This document shows positions 38,109-47,139 of a DNA stretch of 59,170 nt, one piece after another (the first letter of the stretch is position 1; each line of letters starts with the position of its first letter). The notes below the pieces were generated by a model that did not search any database, was not told where the DNA came from, and saw only the letters and a list, made by a program, of their open reading frames with translations. The stretch spans positions 1 through 59,170 of the forward strand of contig NZ_JADGLL010000019.1 in the NCBI RefSeq assembly GCF_015235415.1, read 5' to 3'. The DNA is from Microbacterium paludicola (GTDB taxonomy: Bacteria; Actinomycetota; Actinomycetes; Actinomycetales; Microbacteriaceae). Position numbers and translations under genes: made by a program.

Positions 38109-38492
38109 ATGACCGAGGTCGAGCGCGTGGCGGTCACGGAGGCGGCCGCAGCGTTGCTGCGCACGCTGACCGCGCAGCATGGGCCGCTGATGTTCCATCA
38201 GTCGGGTGGATGCTGCGATGGCAGCGCCCCGATGTGCTTCCCCGTGGGCATGTACCTCATCGGGCCGGGCGATGTCGCTCTGGGGGGAGTGGACGTCGGC
38301 CTCGATGATCCGGTGCCCGTGTACATGTCTCAGTCGCAGTACGAGTACTGGAAGTACACGCACCTCACGATCGATGTGGTGCCGGGAAGGGGCGCGGGCT
38401 TCTCTGTCGAGGCCCCGACCGGCAATCGATTCCTCACCAGGTCGCGGATGCTCACCGCATCCGAGTTGCAGGGGCTCGGGCTCGCCGGCTGA
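38109..38492 (+). CDS. DUF779 domain-containing protein
   Basis: 127 residues with the DUF779 hallmark HGPLMFHQSGGCCDGSAPMC (four clustered Cys) and a C-terminal FSVEAPTGNRFLTRSRM. Always next to aldehyde dehydrogenases; a role as accessory or metal/redox protein is suspected but unproven. 34 bp after aldehyde dehydrogenase. The duplicated terminator follows it. Confidence 0.93.
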   Translation: MTEVERVAVTEAAAALLRTLTAQHGPLMFHQSGGCCDGSAPMCFPVGMYLIGPGDVALGGVDVGLDDPVPVYMSQSQYEYWKYTHLTIDVVPGRGAGFSVEAPTGNRFLTRSRMLTASELQGLGLAG

Positions 38493-38505
38493 ACCTGCGT
38501 CGACA

Positions 38506-38551
38506 GAAGCGGGGCGGATCCTTCGGGATCCGCCCCGCTTTCGTCGTGCGT
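38506..38551 (+). terminator. Terminator after DUF779 (copy B)
   Basis: AAGCGGGGCGGATCC (38507-38521), loop TTCG (a stable UUCG tetraloop), perfect complement 38526-38540, then TCGTCGTGCGT. Identical to the rplI terminator across 46 bp apart from the fourth loop base. Confidence 0.9.
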
Positions 38552-38652
38552 GGCGGATCTCGCGCGGCAGCCCGCGCTGAGAGGATCCGCGGGCGGCTAG
38601 CGTAGACGTGGGGGGCGGAGCCGACCGCCGCAGAGCGAGACTCGGAGGATGC

Positions 38653-41600
38653 ATGGCGACGTTGCGCGTCGGATCCGGCTTCATGAAGCTCAGCCTGGAG
38701 ACCGCAATCCGGCGCGCCGCGCCGGGCGACGTGCTCTCGCTCAGTCCGGGCGCGTACGAGCTCGGGATCCTCGAGATCTCCGGGCTGACGATCGTCGGCG
38801 AGGACGGCCCCGGCGCGGTGCGGCTGACCGGAAAGCTCCGCCCGCACGGTCGCTGCGTGCTCCGCGATGTGGTCCTGCAGGCGCCGCTGTATGACAACGC
38901 GCTGCAGCTCGCGGACGCCGGAGCCCACGTGAAGGTCGAGCGCAGCACGATCGTCGGCGAGCAGGGCCTGAAGTACCCCGCCGTGTGGGCGGGAGGCGGC
39001 ACGCTCATCCTTGACCGCGTGACGATCGAGCAGGAGGGCTCGCTGTTCACGATGAGCCTGACCGAGGGCGCCAGGCTTCACGCGACGGCATCGGAGCTCG
39101 GCGGGGTGGAGCTGCAGCAGACCCATGCCGATCTCATCGACTGCGCGGCGCACACGGTCGCGGCGCTGGATCGGTCGCGCGTGATGGCCTACGGGGCGCT
39201 CACGCTGCATCCGCTGCCGGGCAAGAGAGCGTTCCAGGTCGTCCGCGAGGCGTCGGCGGAGATCGCACACCTCCGCCTTGCCGGGGCCGACGAGTTCGAA
39301 GGCTACGTCGAAGAGGCGTATCTCAAGCTCGGGGCTGTGCAGGTCGCCGACGAAGGTTCGCTGCTGGTGATCACGAAGGACCTGGGGCGGGTGATCTGCG
39401 ATTCGGATCGCGTCACGGTCGTCGACCAGGACGCGCCCGCGCCGGCGCGGCCGAAGCGGGTTCGGTGGCCGGCGGCCCGCGCGCGGGAGTTCGCGACGTT
39501 CGTCGAGCCGCAGCTGAATGCGGGTGACACGCTGGTGCTCGAGGAGGGGGACTACTTCTTCGGCGATGACCCGTTCCGCGCCTTCGCGGTCGACGTCGTC
39601 GGTGAGGGGGATCCGCGGCGCATCGTGGTGTACGGATGCCTCGGCGTGATGGACGATGCGTCGGTCACGATCGCGAACCTCACGGTGGCTCAGCCGGAGG
39701 AGCACAACGCCGTCTCGGTGCCCGCGTCGGCGTCGCTCACGCTCGAGCAGGTCACCGTCATCCCGCCCGCGGAGGCGGCGTATCCCTCGGTGTACGTCGA
39801 CGGCACTCTGACCCTGCGCGACAGCGCGATCCTCGCGTCCGACGCGGCGCTGAGCGGCCTCGTCATGGTGGCGCCGGATGCACGTCTGACGGCGGAGCGA
39901 AGCGACCTCGGCTGGCTGCGCTGCGAGGCGAGCGCGGCGAGGCTCGACGACTGCTCGTCGTTGCAGCTGTTCGCGATCGAGGGGGCGACCGTGACGGCGA
40001 CGACGCACACGCTGCGCGCGAATGCGGCGGATGTCTACGGTATCTACGCGACCACCCGCGCGAAGGTGTCCGTCTCGCGCCTCGTCGTCGAGCCGTCCGA
40101 AGCGCCGGCGGTGGACGCCTTCACCTCCGAGGACGCGTCGCTGACCGTCGCGGAGGCGGCGGACGGAGTCTCGTTCGCCCTCGTGGACGAGGGCAGCGCG
40201 AGCGTCAGCGTGCCCGCGTCGAACGCGCCGGACGAGCCCGGCATCGCCGAGCCGACGGGCGGCCCGGCCGGTCACGGTGCCGCGGAACAGGAGGACCCGC
40301 TGGCCGAGATCCATGCGCTGACCGGCCTGGCGACCGTGAAGAAGCAGGTCGATCGGTTCGTGAAGCTCGCGGTGATCAACCGTGAGCGGGAGCAGCTCGG
40401 TCTGAAGACCGCGGGCGTCACTCTCCACAGTCTGTTCCTCGGCAACCCGGGCACGGGCAAGACCACGGTCGCGCGCCTGCTCGGCAGGGCCCTCCATCGT
40501 GCGGGAGTGGTCGCCTCGGACCGTTTCGTGGAGGTGGGCCGCGGCGACCTCGTCGCGAGCGTCATCGGCGGCACCGCGAAGCAGACGCTGCAGGTTCTCG
40601 AGGGGGCGCGGGGTGGGGTGCTGTTCATCGACGAGGCGTACGCCCTGGCGCAGGAAGGCAACACCGAGTTCGCGCAGGAGGCGATCGACACGATCCTCGC
40701 CTACATGGAGAACCACCGGGACGATCTGGTCATCATCTTCGCGGGGTACACCGACAGGATGCAGCAGTTCCTTGCGATGAACCCGGGGCTGGCGTCGCGG
40801 ATCCCCAACAGGTTCGATTTCGAGGACTACTCGGCCGACGAGATCTCGGCGATCGGCACGAGCGCGCTCGCGGCGAGCGACTACCGTCTCGAGGACGAGG
40901 AACTGTATCGGCGCATCGTGGGCCGCAGCTATGCGCAGAGCGCCGATAGGAGCAACGGGCGCTGGGTGCGCAATTTCAACCAGCGCCTGATCGAGCATCA
41001 GGTGGAGCGCGTGCACGAGCTCGCCAGCCGCACCGCGGACGACTATGTGCTCATCAAGACGGAGGACATCCGAGCACTCGCGAGCGGAGGTGCCGAGGCG
41101 CAGGTCGACAACGTGGAGGCACTGCTGGCGAAGCTCGACGAGATGGTCGGGCTCGCGGAGGTGAAGGACTGGGTGCGGATGCTGGCCAACCGCGTCACGG
41201 CCGACCAGCGGCGACTCCAGATCGACGCGACGCTGTCGAGGCCGACCTATCACGTGACGTTCACGGGAAACCCCGGAACGGGCAAGACCACGGTCGCCCG
41301 TCTCGTCGCGCAGCTGTTCCACGCGCTCGGAGTGCTGTCCACGCCGACCGTCAAGGAAGTCGACCGCGCGGCGCTCGTAGGGCGCTGGATCGGCGAAAGC
41401 GAGGCGAAGACCTCGCAGGCGCTCGACGAGGCAATGGGCGGAGTGCTCTTCATCGACGAGGCGTACGACCTGTACCGGCCCGGCGGTGTGGGCGGCGACT
41501 TCGGCGCGCAGGTGATCGCCACGCTGCTGCCTCGGCTCGAGAACGATCGGGACAAGTTCGTGGCGATCCTCGCGGGCTACACGGACGAGATGGATCAGTT

Positions 41601-41973
41601 CTTCCAGGCGAACCCCGGCCTGCGCTCGCGGGTTCCGCACGCCGTCCATTTCGCCGACTACTCGTCAGAGGAGGTCGCCGAGATCGTCGCCCGCACGCTC
41701 GCCGCGTCGTGGATCGTCGACGCCGGCCTGCTGCACGACGCCGTCGTCGCCGTGTATGACGCGCTCCCGCCGGCCGAGCGCGCGAACGGCCGGACAGCGC
41801 GCATGTTCGCGGAACAGCTGGAGGGGATCCAGTCCAATCACATCGCCACGAGCGACATCCAGGGCGAGGCGCTCCGGGTCATCCCGGATCATGTGGTCGT
41901 CGCGTTCGCCCGCGCCTACGGGGTGTCGCTGGACGGCTCGGCGACAGCTGATCCGAACGCCGGGGGCTCCTGA
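38653..41973 (+). CDS. Beta-helix / tandem CbbX-type AAA+ protein (1106 aa)
   Basis: ATG 38653 with CTCGGAGGAT site. The first ~520 residues are a repeating hydrophobic/turn pattern of right-handed parallel beta-helix type (SGLTIVGEDGPGAVRLTGKL, ASVTIANLTVAQPEEHNAVS, ASLTLEQVTVIPPAEAAYPS), in two runs. Then two CbbX/SpoVK-class AAA+ domains. AAA1 has GNPGTGKTT (about 596-604), GGVLFIDEAYAL and NPGLASRIPNRF. AAA2 has GNPGTGKTT (about 872-880), GGVLFIDEAYDLY and NPGLRSRVPH. Both have complete Walker motifs and arginine-containing sensor regions. No signal peptide. The partner is unknown; EccA- and CbbX-type ATPases remodel other proteins. Between DUF779 and dnaB, with its own terminator. Confidence 0.9.
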   Translation: MATLRVGSGFMKLSLETAIRRAAPGDVLSLSPGAYELGILEISGLTIVGEDGPGAVRLTGKLRPHGRCVLRDVVLQAPLYDNALQLADAGAHVKVERSTIVGEQGLKYPAVWAGGGTLILDRVTIEQEGSLFTMSLTEGARLHATASELGGVELQQTHADLIDCAAHTVAALDRSRVMAYGALTLHPLPGKRAFQVVREASAEIAHLRLAGADEFEGYVEEAYLKLGAVQVADEGSLLVITKDLGRVICDSDRVTVVDQDAPAPARPKRVRWPAARAREFATFVEPQLNAGDTLVLEEGDYFFGDDPFRAFAVDVVGEGDPRRIVVYGCLGVMDDASVTIANLTVAQPEEHNAVSVPASASLTLEQVTVIPPAEAAYPSVYVDGTLTLRDSAILASDAALSGLVMVAPDARLTAERSDLGWLRCEASAARLDDCSSLQLFAIEGATVTATTHTLRANAADVYGIYATTRAKVSVSRLVVEPSEAPAVDAFTSEDASLTVAEAADGVSFALVDEGSASVSVPASNAPDEPGIAEPTGGPAGHGAAEQEDPLAEIHALTGLATVKKQVDRFVKLAVINREREQLGLKTAGVTLHSLFLGNPGTGKTTVARLLGRALHRAGVVASDRFVEVGRGDLVASVIGGTAKQTLQVLEGARGGVLFIDEAYALAQEGNTEFAQEAIDTILAYMENHRDDLVIIFAGYTDRMQQFLAMNPGLASRIPNRFDFEDYSADEISAIGTSALAASDYRLEDEELYRRIVGRSYAQSADRSNGRWVRNFNQRLIEHQVERVHELASRTADDYVLIKTEDIRALASGGAEAQVDNVEALLAKLDEMVGLAEVKDWVRMLANRVTADQRRLQIDATLSRPTYHVTFTGNPGTGKTTVARLVAQLFHALGVLSTPTVKEVDRAALVGRWIGESEAKTSQALDEAMGGVLFIDEAYDLYRPGGVGGDFGAQVIATLLPRLENDRDKFVAILAGYTDEMDQFFQANPGLRSRVPHAVHFADYSSEEVAEIVARTLAASWIVDAGLLHDAVVAVYDALPPAERANGRTARMFAEQLEGIQSNHIATSDIQGEALRVIPDHVVVAFARAYGVSLDGSATADPNAGGS

Positions 41974-41987
41974 GCGGCGAGCCGCTC
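41972..41987 (+). terminator. Short hairpin at the stop of the AAA+ gene
   Basis: GAGCGGC-GA-GCCGCTC, overlapping the TGA stop. Perfect 7-bp stem, no U-tract. A second GC hairpin (CCGGGGG/CCCCCGG) lies near 42089-42111. Confidence 0.4.
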
Positions 41988-42168
41988 GTCGGTGGCGGGC
42001 GGGTACCCGGGGATGTGCTCCGGCACAGGGGGACCCGGACATTCTTTGTGGTCATATGCCGTTCACCAACCCTTGACATATCGGGTCCCGGGGGTGCCGG
42101 CGCCCCCCGGAGTTCTTCACACCCACGGCGCGTCGCGCGAACCTTCAAGCCCGTGTTTAATCACAACG

Positions 42169-42347
42169 CCATCCACAGGCTGTGGGAATCAGGAAGCCCC
42201 GGTCAGCTGCGAAATAAAACATTCACGCCGCCGGGCGCGTCGCGTTTCTCCACAGTCGGTTTCCACACCCGTGTCGGCGGTTTCCGCAATCTCTCCACAG
42301 AGTTATCCACAGGTGCGTTTGCTTGGGGAGAATGGCGACCCTACGGT
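42169..42347 (+). promoter_or_regulatory. DnaA-box cluster and promoter upstream of dnaB
   Basis: Within the 513-bp gene-free stretch 41974-42486 there are five DnaA-box-like 9-mers: CCATCCACA (42169), TTCTCCACA (42246), GTTTCCACA (42259), CTCTCCACA (42291) and a perfect TTATCCACA (42303). All are on the plus strand; the last four form two pairs 12-13 bp apart. AT-richer sequence (GAAATAAAACATTC, 42211-42224) lies between. A candidate promoter TTGCTT (42319)-17 bp-TACGGT (42342-42347) abuts the perfect box. Likely DnaA control of dnaB, or DnaA titration. Confidence 0.6.
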
Positions 42348-42486
42348 GAACGGGCGGATGTCGGAGGCCCCTGCTTACCTTGCCGTGCGGGCCCGGATCC
42401 GGCCCACCCCGTTTCCCGTTCAGGCCGGATCGCCAGCGCGGATGCGTGCCCGACCCCGTGTCCCGAGCAGCAGGAAGGAAGTCCAC

Positions 42487-43860
42487 GTGTCGATCGCCGA
42501 TATCACCGACGAGCGGATGGGCGGCCGCCGCGAGCACGAGCGCACGCCCCCTCACGACCTCCTCGCCGAGCAGTCGACGCTCGGCGGCATGCTGCTGTCG
42601 AAGGACGCCGTCGCCGATGTCATCGAGTCGCTGCGGGGAAATGACTTCTACATCCCCAAGCACGAGCTCATCTTCGAGGCCGTGCTGTCGCTGTACTCCC
42701 ACGGCGAGCCGACCGACGTCGTCGCCGTCACCGACGAGCTGATCAAGACCGGCGACCTGCAGCGGGCCGGCGGCGCCGACTACCTTCACTCGCTCACGTC
42801 GATCGTCCCCACGGCCGCGAACGCGGGCTACTACGCCAACATCGTCGCCGAGCGTGCCCTGCTGCGCCGCCTTGTCGAGGCCGGCACGCGCATCGTGCAG
42901 ATGGGGTATTCGGGCGAGGGCGAGGCGGTCGATCTCGTCAACAACGCGCAGGCCGAGATCTACAGCGTCACGGGCAGCGAGCGCACCGAGGACTACGTGC
43001 CGCTGTCGATCGCGGTCGACGCGGCGATGGAGGAGATCGAGGCCGCGGGCGGCCGAGACGGCGGCATGACCGGCGTTCCCACCGGCTTCGGCGAGCTCGA
43101 CGAACTCACGAACGGCCTTCACGGCGGGCAGATGATCGTCGTCGCCGCCCGACCCGCCATGGGAAAGTCGACTCTCGCGCTCGACTTCGCGCGCGCCGCC
43201 GCGATCAAGCACAACATGCCCGCCGTGTTCTTCTCGCTCGAGATGGGCAAGGCCGAGATCGCGATGCGTCTCCTCAGCGCCGAGGGGGCGATCCCGCTGC
43301 AGAACATCCGCAAGGGAACCCTCGACTCCCGTGACTGGACGAACATCGCCCAGACGCGCGGCCGCATCCATGAGGCGCCGCTGTTCATCGACGACAGCCC
43401 GAACATGACCCTGGTGGAGATCCGCGCGAAGTGCCGCCGGCTCAAGCAGCGCGCCGGCCTGAAGATGGTCATCATCGACTACCTCCAGCTCATGACGAGC
43501 GGCAAGAAGGTCGAGTCGCGTCAGCAGGAGGTCAGCGAGTTCTCGCGCGCGCTGAAGCTGCTCGCGAAGGAGCTGCAGGTGCCGGTCATCGCGCTGTCGC
43601 AGCTGAACCGTGGCTCCGAGCAGCGCACAGACAAGCGCCCCCAGGTCAGCGACCTGCGTGAGTCTGGATCGATCGAGCAGGACGCCGACATGGTGATCCT
43701 GCTTCACCGCGACTCGGTCTACGACAAGGACACCCGCCCCGGCGAGGCCGACCTGATCGTCGCGAAGCACCGAAACGGCCCCACCGCGACCATCGAGGTC
43801 GCCTTCCAGGGGCACTTCTCGCGCTTCGCGGACATGGCGCCGGTCAACGACTTCCAGTGA
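42487..43860 (+). CDS. dnaB: Replicative DNA helicase DnaB
   Basis: 457 residues from GTG 42487, behind AGGAAGGAAG. N-terminal primase-interacting domain (HDLLAEQSTLGGMLLSKDAVADV), then RecA-like motor: P-loop ARPAMGKSTLALDFA, EMGKAEIAMRLLSAE, DDSPNMTLVEIRAKCRRLK, DYLQLM, and SGSIEQDADMVILLHR. Intein-free and of normal length. It normally follows rplI; here about 7.6 kb of other genes intervene. Confidence 0.98.
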   Translation: MSIADITDERMGGRREHERTPPHDLLAEQSTLGGMLLSKDAVADVIESLRGNDFYIPKHELIFEAVLSLYSHGEPTDVVAVTDELIKTGDLQRAGGADYLHSLTSIVPTAANAGYYANIVAERALLRRLVEAGTRIVQMGYSGEGEAVDLVNNAQAEIYSVTGSERTEDYVPLSIAVDAAMEEIEAAGGRDGGMTGVPTGFGELDELTNGLHGGQMIVVAARPAMGKSTLALDFARAAAIKHNMPAVFFSLEMGKAEIAMRLLSAEGAIPLQNIRKGTLDSRDWTNIAQTRGRIHEAPLFIDDSPNMTLVEIRAKCRRLKQRAGLKMVIIDYLQLMTSGKKVESRQQEVSEFSRALKLLAKELQVPVIALSQLNRGSEQRTDKRPQVSDLRESGSIEQDADMVILLHRDSVYDKDTRPGEADLIVAKHRNGPTATIEVAFQGHFSRFADMAPVNDFQ

Positions 43861-44457
43861 CGTGTAGGTCCCGCGTCAAGGTGGCGTTCTCGGCGGTGAG
43901 ATGGCATGGAGATGGCGCATATGCCATCTCGTGCGGAACTCTGGCGGGCCGCTGTGCGGCCGAGCCGGGAACCCGCCTGGACCTACGTCGATGCACTTCC
44001 ACAGCGCTCGGGGATGCGGGCGCGGATCGCTCCGAGGAGCCGAGGCCGGCGCCGGTGCGGTCTCGCTCGTGTAGCTCACGATGTGTCCACTCGGCGAGTC
44101 ATGGTGAGCTGGCTGCGAGTCCCCTCGGCGGTGGTCAGCGCGCGGATCGTGAGTGGCGCATCCAGACCGCGACGTCGTCGTCGGGAGGATTCGAGAACAG
44201 CGCGCGCAACGCGCGCCAGGCGTATCCGAGCGCGGAGGGTGATGGCCGTGCGGGCCGTGTCTCTGTTGCTCTCTGGTTTCTGTGACTCACGAGCCGTGCG
44301 CTTCATCCGATCCGCATACACGCGCCCTGTCGTTTGTGTGGATGCCGTCGCGCTCTGCGTCGATCATCGTGCCAGCGTGATATGGCGCGTTGTCAGAGTC
44401 AACAGCTGGTCGCCGATTGTCGATTGCCCGTAACATGCCGAGCTTCCCGGCGGGACC
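43861..44457. other. Gene-free stretch downstream of dnaB
   Basis: About 600 bp with no credible coding region on either strand. It holds an inverted repeat GAGATGGCAT (43898-43907) / ATGCCATCTC (43921-43930), with an internal second copy of GAGATGGC. This may serve as a dnaB terminator or operator. Composition is a little less GC-rich than the genes around it. The stretch borders the LacI/deaminase scar. Confidence 0.6.
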
Positions 44458-44592
44458 TCATGCGGTGCCGCGCCCGGGGAGCGTCGATCCTCGCACGATC
44501 AGGCGGCAATCATGCTGCTCGATGCCGGACCCGGCTGCCCCGGTCTCGATGCCGGCGACGAGCAGCTCCGCAGCCCGTCTGCCGGCGAGGGC
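44458..44592 (-). pseudogene. C-terminal remnant of a LacI-family regulator
   Basis: The minus strand encodes ALAGRRAAELLVAGIETG, then HDCRLIVRGSTLPGRGTA and a stop at 44458. The AAELL...RLIVRGST pattern is the typical C-terminal end of LacI/GalR regulators (RRAAELL...PTRLVVRGSTAPP). Upstream of this the reading frame runs into the antisense of the deaminase remnant, so only about 44 residues survive. Confidence 0.65.
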
Positions 44593-45592
44593 ACGTCGGT
44601 GTGGGGATTCACCGTCGCGACGCCTCGGCAGGCGATGACGCTCGCATCCTGGGGCGCCCCACGGATCCTGCACGCCAATCTCCTCGTCGATCCCGCGGCG
44701 ATCGCCTGGGTCGCAGAGACGGCGCTCGTGGACGATCCGGCCTTCCGGTACCTTTGTCAGGCGGGCTCCGTGGCGGCGGTCGAGCTGCTGGACCCCGAGC
44801 TCTCCCGGCTGCGTCCGTCGCGGCGTCTCGACGTGCTCGTGGAGCTGGGATACTCGGGTGGCCGAACCGGTGCGCGGTCGGTCTCCGACGCGCGGGCCGT
44901 CGCCGAGGCGATCACCGCGACGTCCACCCTGCAGTGGGCCGGCGTCACGGCGTACGAGGGCCTCGTGGGCGGCGAGATCGACGAGGACCGATACCCGATC
45001 GGCGCGGTGCACCTGCTGAGGGGAGTCCGCGAGACGGTCGAGTGGGGGCTCGCCGCCGGGCGCTTCGCGGACGTCCCGATCGTCTCCGCGGGCGGAAGCG
45101 CGTACCCGGATCTCGTCGCCAGAGATCTGGGCGAGGGCTCCGGATGGTCGGCGCCGGTGACGGTCGTCCTCCGCGCCGGCTGTGCGCACATCCACGACCA
45201 CGGCCTCTATGACCGGATCTCGCCGTTCGGGTCGGTGCGCGGTGGCGGCGAGCTCCGCGCGGCGCTCGAGCTGCGCGCCCGCGTGCTCTCGGCGCCGGAA
45301 CCAGGACGCCTGATCCTGGGGTTCGGGCGCCGAGAGGTCCCGACGGACGACCGCCTCCCGGTGGTGCTCGGCGTGCTGGATGCTCCGGGGGCGTCCACGA
45401 GCGGGTGGACGGTCTAAGCGGTCAATGACCACCACGCGTTCGTCAGCGTCCCCGCGGGCGTGGCGCCGGCACCCGGGACCGTGATCCGGCTCGGCATCAG
45501 CCACCCCGTGCGGTGCGTTCGACCGCTGGCGCCGCATCCCGGTGCTCGACGACGACGGCGCGATCATCGGCGAGCTCACCACCGAGTTCTGA
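44512..45592 (+). pseudogene. Degraded PLP-dependent amino acid deaminase / D-threonine aldolase-like gene
   Basis: Recognisable from about 44590 (VWGFTVATPRQAMTLASWGA, then ILHANLLVDPAAIAWVA). It continues through VELGYSGGRTG, GSAYPDLVARDLGE and VLRAGCAHIHDHGLYDRISP. The N-terminal part with the PLP lysine is missing. A TAA at 45415 breaks the frame before the conserved NDHHAFVSVPAGVAPAPG. An extra C in the CCCC run (45504-45507) then shifts the frame, after which AFDRWRRIPVLDDDGAIIG ends at 45592. Three independent lesions, so not functional. Members are D-amino-acid deaminases of the alanine racemase fold. Confidence 0.85.
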
Positions 45593-45612
45593 CGGCACCG
45601 CTGCGGCGTCGG

Positions 45613-45741
45613 TCAGGAGGCTGCAGGCGTGCCCTTCCAGTCGCTCAGCACGTGCTCCAGGTGAGCCGCCATCGCGCGGCCATGCTCGGGCAGAGCGCCA
45701 TCGTCCATCCGTGGCATCAACCAGGCACCTCCGTCCCGCAC
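45613..45741 (-). pseudogene. Possible gene remnant (42 codons)
   Basis: From a GTG at 45741 the minus strand encodes VRDGGAWLMPRMDDGALPEH and GRAMAAHLEHVLSDWKGTPA, ending at 45613. The composition looks protein-like (amphipathic C-terminal helix), perhaps the tail of a regulator. The rest of the parent gene is absent. I do not recognise the family. Reported with low confidence. Confidence 0.3.
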
Positions 45742-45966
45742 TTCTCATGCCATCCTCGGAGCCGTGACGCTCGCGCTTGCCGCTTCGGGATCCGAGACAC
45801 ATCCTCGCGGAATTGCCGGAGACCAATCCCCAGCTACGGGCGTGTTTGTAACAGGACGATTCGTGGCGGTTACCTGTCGGAAATGGGAGATCCGTAACGT
45901 AAAGCTCGGCTGCGACGACTACCCGCGCAGTGTGGAGCAGTTCTCAGACATCGAACGGATCATCGC
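45742..45966. other. Upstream region of the plus-strand dipeptidase operon
   Basis: Together with 45593-45741 this forms a 374-bp stretch without an intact gene. It is AT-richer than average. A possible operator GTTAC...CGGA...TCCG...GTAAC spans about 45868-45897. No clear -35/-10 pair could be assigned. Confidence 0.35.
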
Positions 45967-47139
45967 GTGAGCTTTCCGGCAGCGGCCACCAGCAGCAGTG
46001 TCGTCCGGGAGGTGCTCGCCGATTTCCCGATCTTCGACGGTCACAACGACCTGCCTTACGCCGCGGGAGTTCAATACGGCCTCAGTGTCGAGGCGACCCG
46101 GATCGATCAGGGCAATCCGAGGCTTCACACCGACATCCCGAGCCTGCGCGCCGGCGGCGTGGGTGCGCAGTTCTGGTCGGTGTACACCGACTCGACGCTC
46201 CCGGAGGCGGAGGCGACCTGCCAGCTCCTCGAGCAGATCGACTTCGTCTACCGCTTGGTGAAGACCTATCCCGACACCTTCCGGCTCGCCCGCACCGCGG
46301 CCGACATCCGTGCCGCGTGGGCGGAGGGGAAGGTCGCCTCGCTGATGGGCGCGGAGGGCGGCCATGCGATCCGCGAGTCGCTCGGCGTGCTCAGGATGCT
46401 CCGCCGCCTCGGGGTCGGGTATCTGACCCTCACCCACAACGACAACACGGCCTGGGCCGCGTCGGCCACCGGTGAGCCCGTCGAGTACGGGCTCACCGAC
46501 CACGGCCGCGCGATCGTCGCGGAGATGAACCGCATCGGCATGCTCGTCGACATCTCGCACGTCGCACCGTCGACGATGAGGGACGCGATCGACGCCTCGT
46601 CGAGGCCGGTGATCTTCTCCCACTCGTCGTGCCGCGGTGTCGCCGACCACGTGCGGAACGCGCCCGACGACGTCCTGACCAGCCTCGCCGGCAACGGTGG
46701 CGTCATCATGATCACTTTCGTCCCCAGCTTTGTCAACGAAGCCGCGGCCGAGCATGTCCGCATCGCGCGCGCGAAGCGCGAGGAACTGGGGCTCGACACG
46801 GCGATCGCGCAGCCAGGGAGGCCGGCCCCCGAGCCCGATCCTGCTGCGGTGGCGGCCTTCGACGCATGGGCGGCCGCGCACCCGGCGCCGGTGGTCGGCA
46901 TCGGCGACGTCGTCACGCACGTCGAGCACGCCCGCGAGGTCGCCGGCATCGACCACATCGGCATCGGCAGCGACTTCGACGGCGTCCCCGCCGGTCCCGA
47001 GGGTCTCCGGCGCGTGTCCGACTACCCGCGCCTCCTCGAGGCGCTCGAGGACAGGGGCTGGTCGGCCAACGACCTGAAGAAACTGACGTCCGGGAACATC
47101 CTGCGCGTCATCGAGGAGACGGAGGTCGAGTCCTGGTGA
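45967..47139 (+). CDS. Membrane dipeptidase (peptidase family M19)
   Basis: 390 residues from GTG 45967. Zinc ligands and family motifs: His-x-Asp in FDGHNDLPYA (about 23-32), Glu in MGAEGGHAIRES, VDISHV, VIFSHSSCRGV and GIGSDFDGVPAGP. Family M19 (renal dipeptidase) hydrolyses dipeptides, including those with a C-terminal D-residue and cysteinyl-glycine conjugates. No signal peptide, so presumably cytoplasmic. GTGA overlap with the monooxygenase that follows. Paralogue of the gene at 53234-54397. Confidence 0.95.
   Translation: MSFPAAATSSSVVREVLADFPIFDGHNDLPYAAGVQYGLSVEATRIDQGNPRLHTDIPSLRAGGVGAQFWSVYTDSTLPEAEATCQLLEQIDFVYRLVKTYPDTFRLARTAADIRAAWAEGKVASLMGAEGGHAIRESLGVLRMLRRLGVGYLTLTHNDNTAWAASATGEPVEYGLTDHGRAIVAEMNRIGMLVDISHVAPSTMRDAIDASSRPVIFSHSSCRGVADHVRNAPDDVLTSLAGNGGVIMITFVPSFVNEAAAEHVRIARAKREELGLDTAIAQPGRPAPEPDPAAVAAFDAWAAAHPAPVVGIGDVVTHVEHAREVAGIDHIGIGSDFDGVPAGPEGLRRVSDYPRLLEALEDRGWSANDLKKLTSGNILRVIEETEVESW

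Noticed and set aside
38452..41649. Long minus-strand open frame opposite the AAA+ gene
   Set aside because: Same reason: antisense shadow of a real gene with P-loops, with no protein-like patterns.
42073..42078. TTGACA as -35 of dnaB
   Set aside because: No acceptable -10 follows at 16-19 bp; the sequence there is a GC hairpin. The downstream TTGCTT/TACGGT pair is closer to the gene.
41974..42486. Chromosomal origin oriC at the DnaA-box cluster
   Set aside because: dnaA, dnaN, gyrB and rpmH are not adjacent and only one box is a perfect match. I therefore report a regulatory or titration cluster, not the origin, though distance to oriC may be short.
43861..44457. Reading frames between dnaB and the LacI remnant
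   Set aside because: Arg/Ser-rich random translations on both strands, no ribosome sites, no motifs.
45868..45897. Defined operator for the dipeptidase operon
   Set aside because: GTTAC/GTAAC and CGGA/TCCG symmetry is short and imperfect. I mention it only as a possibility in the upstream region.
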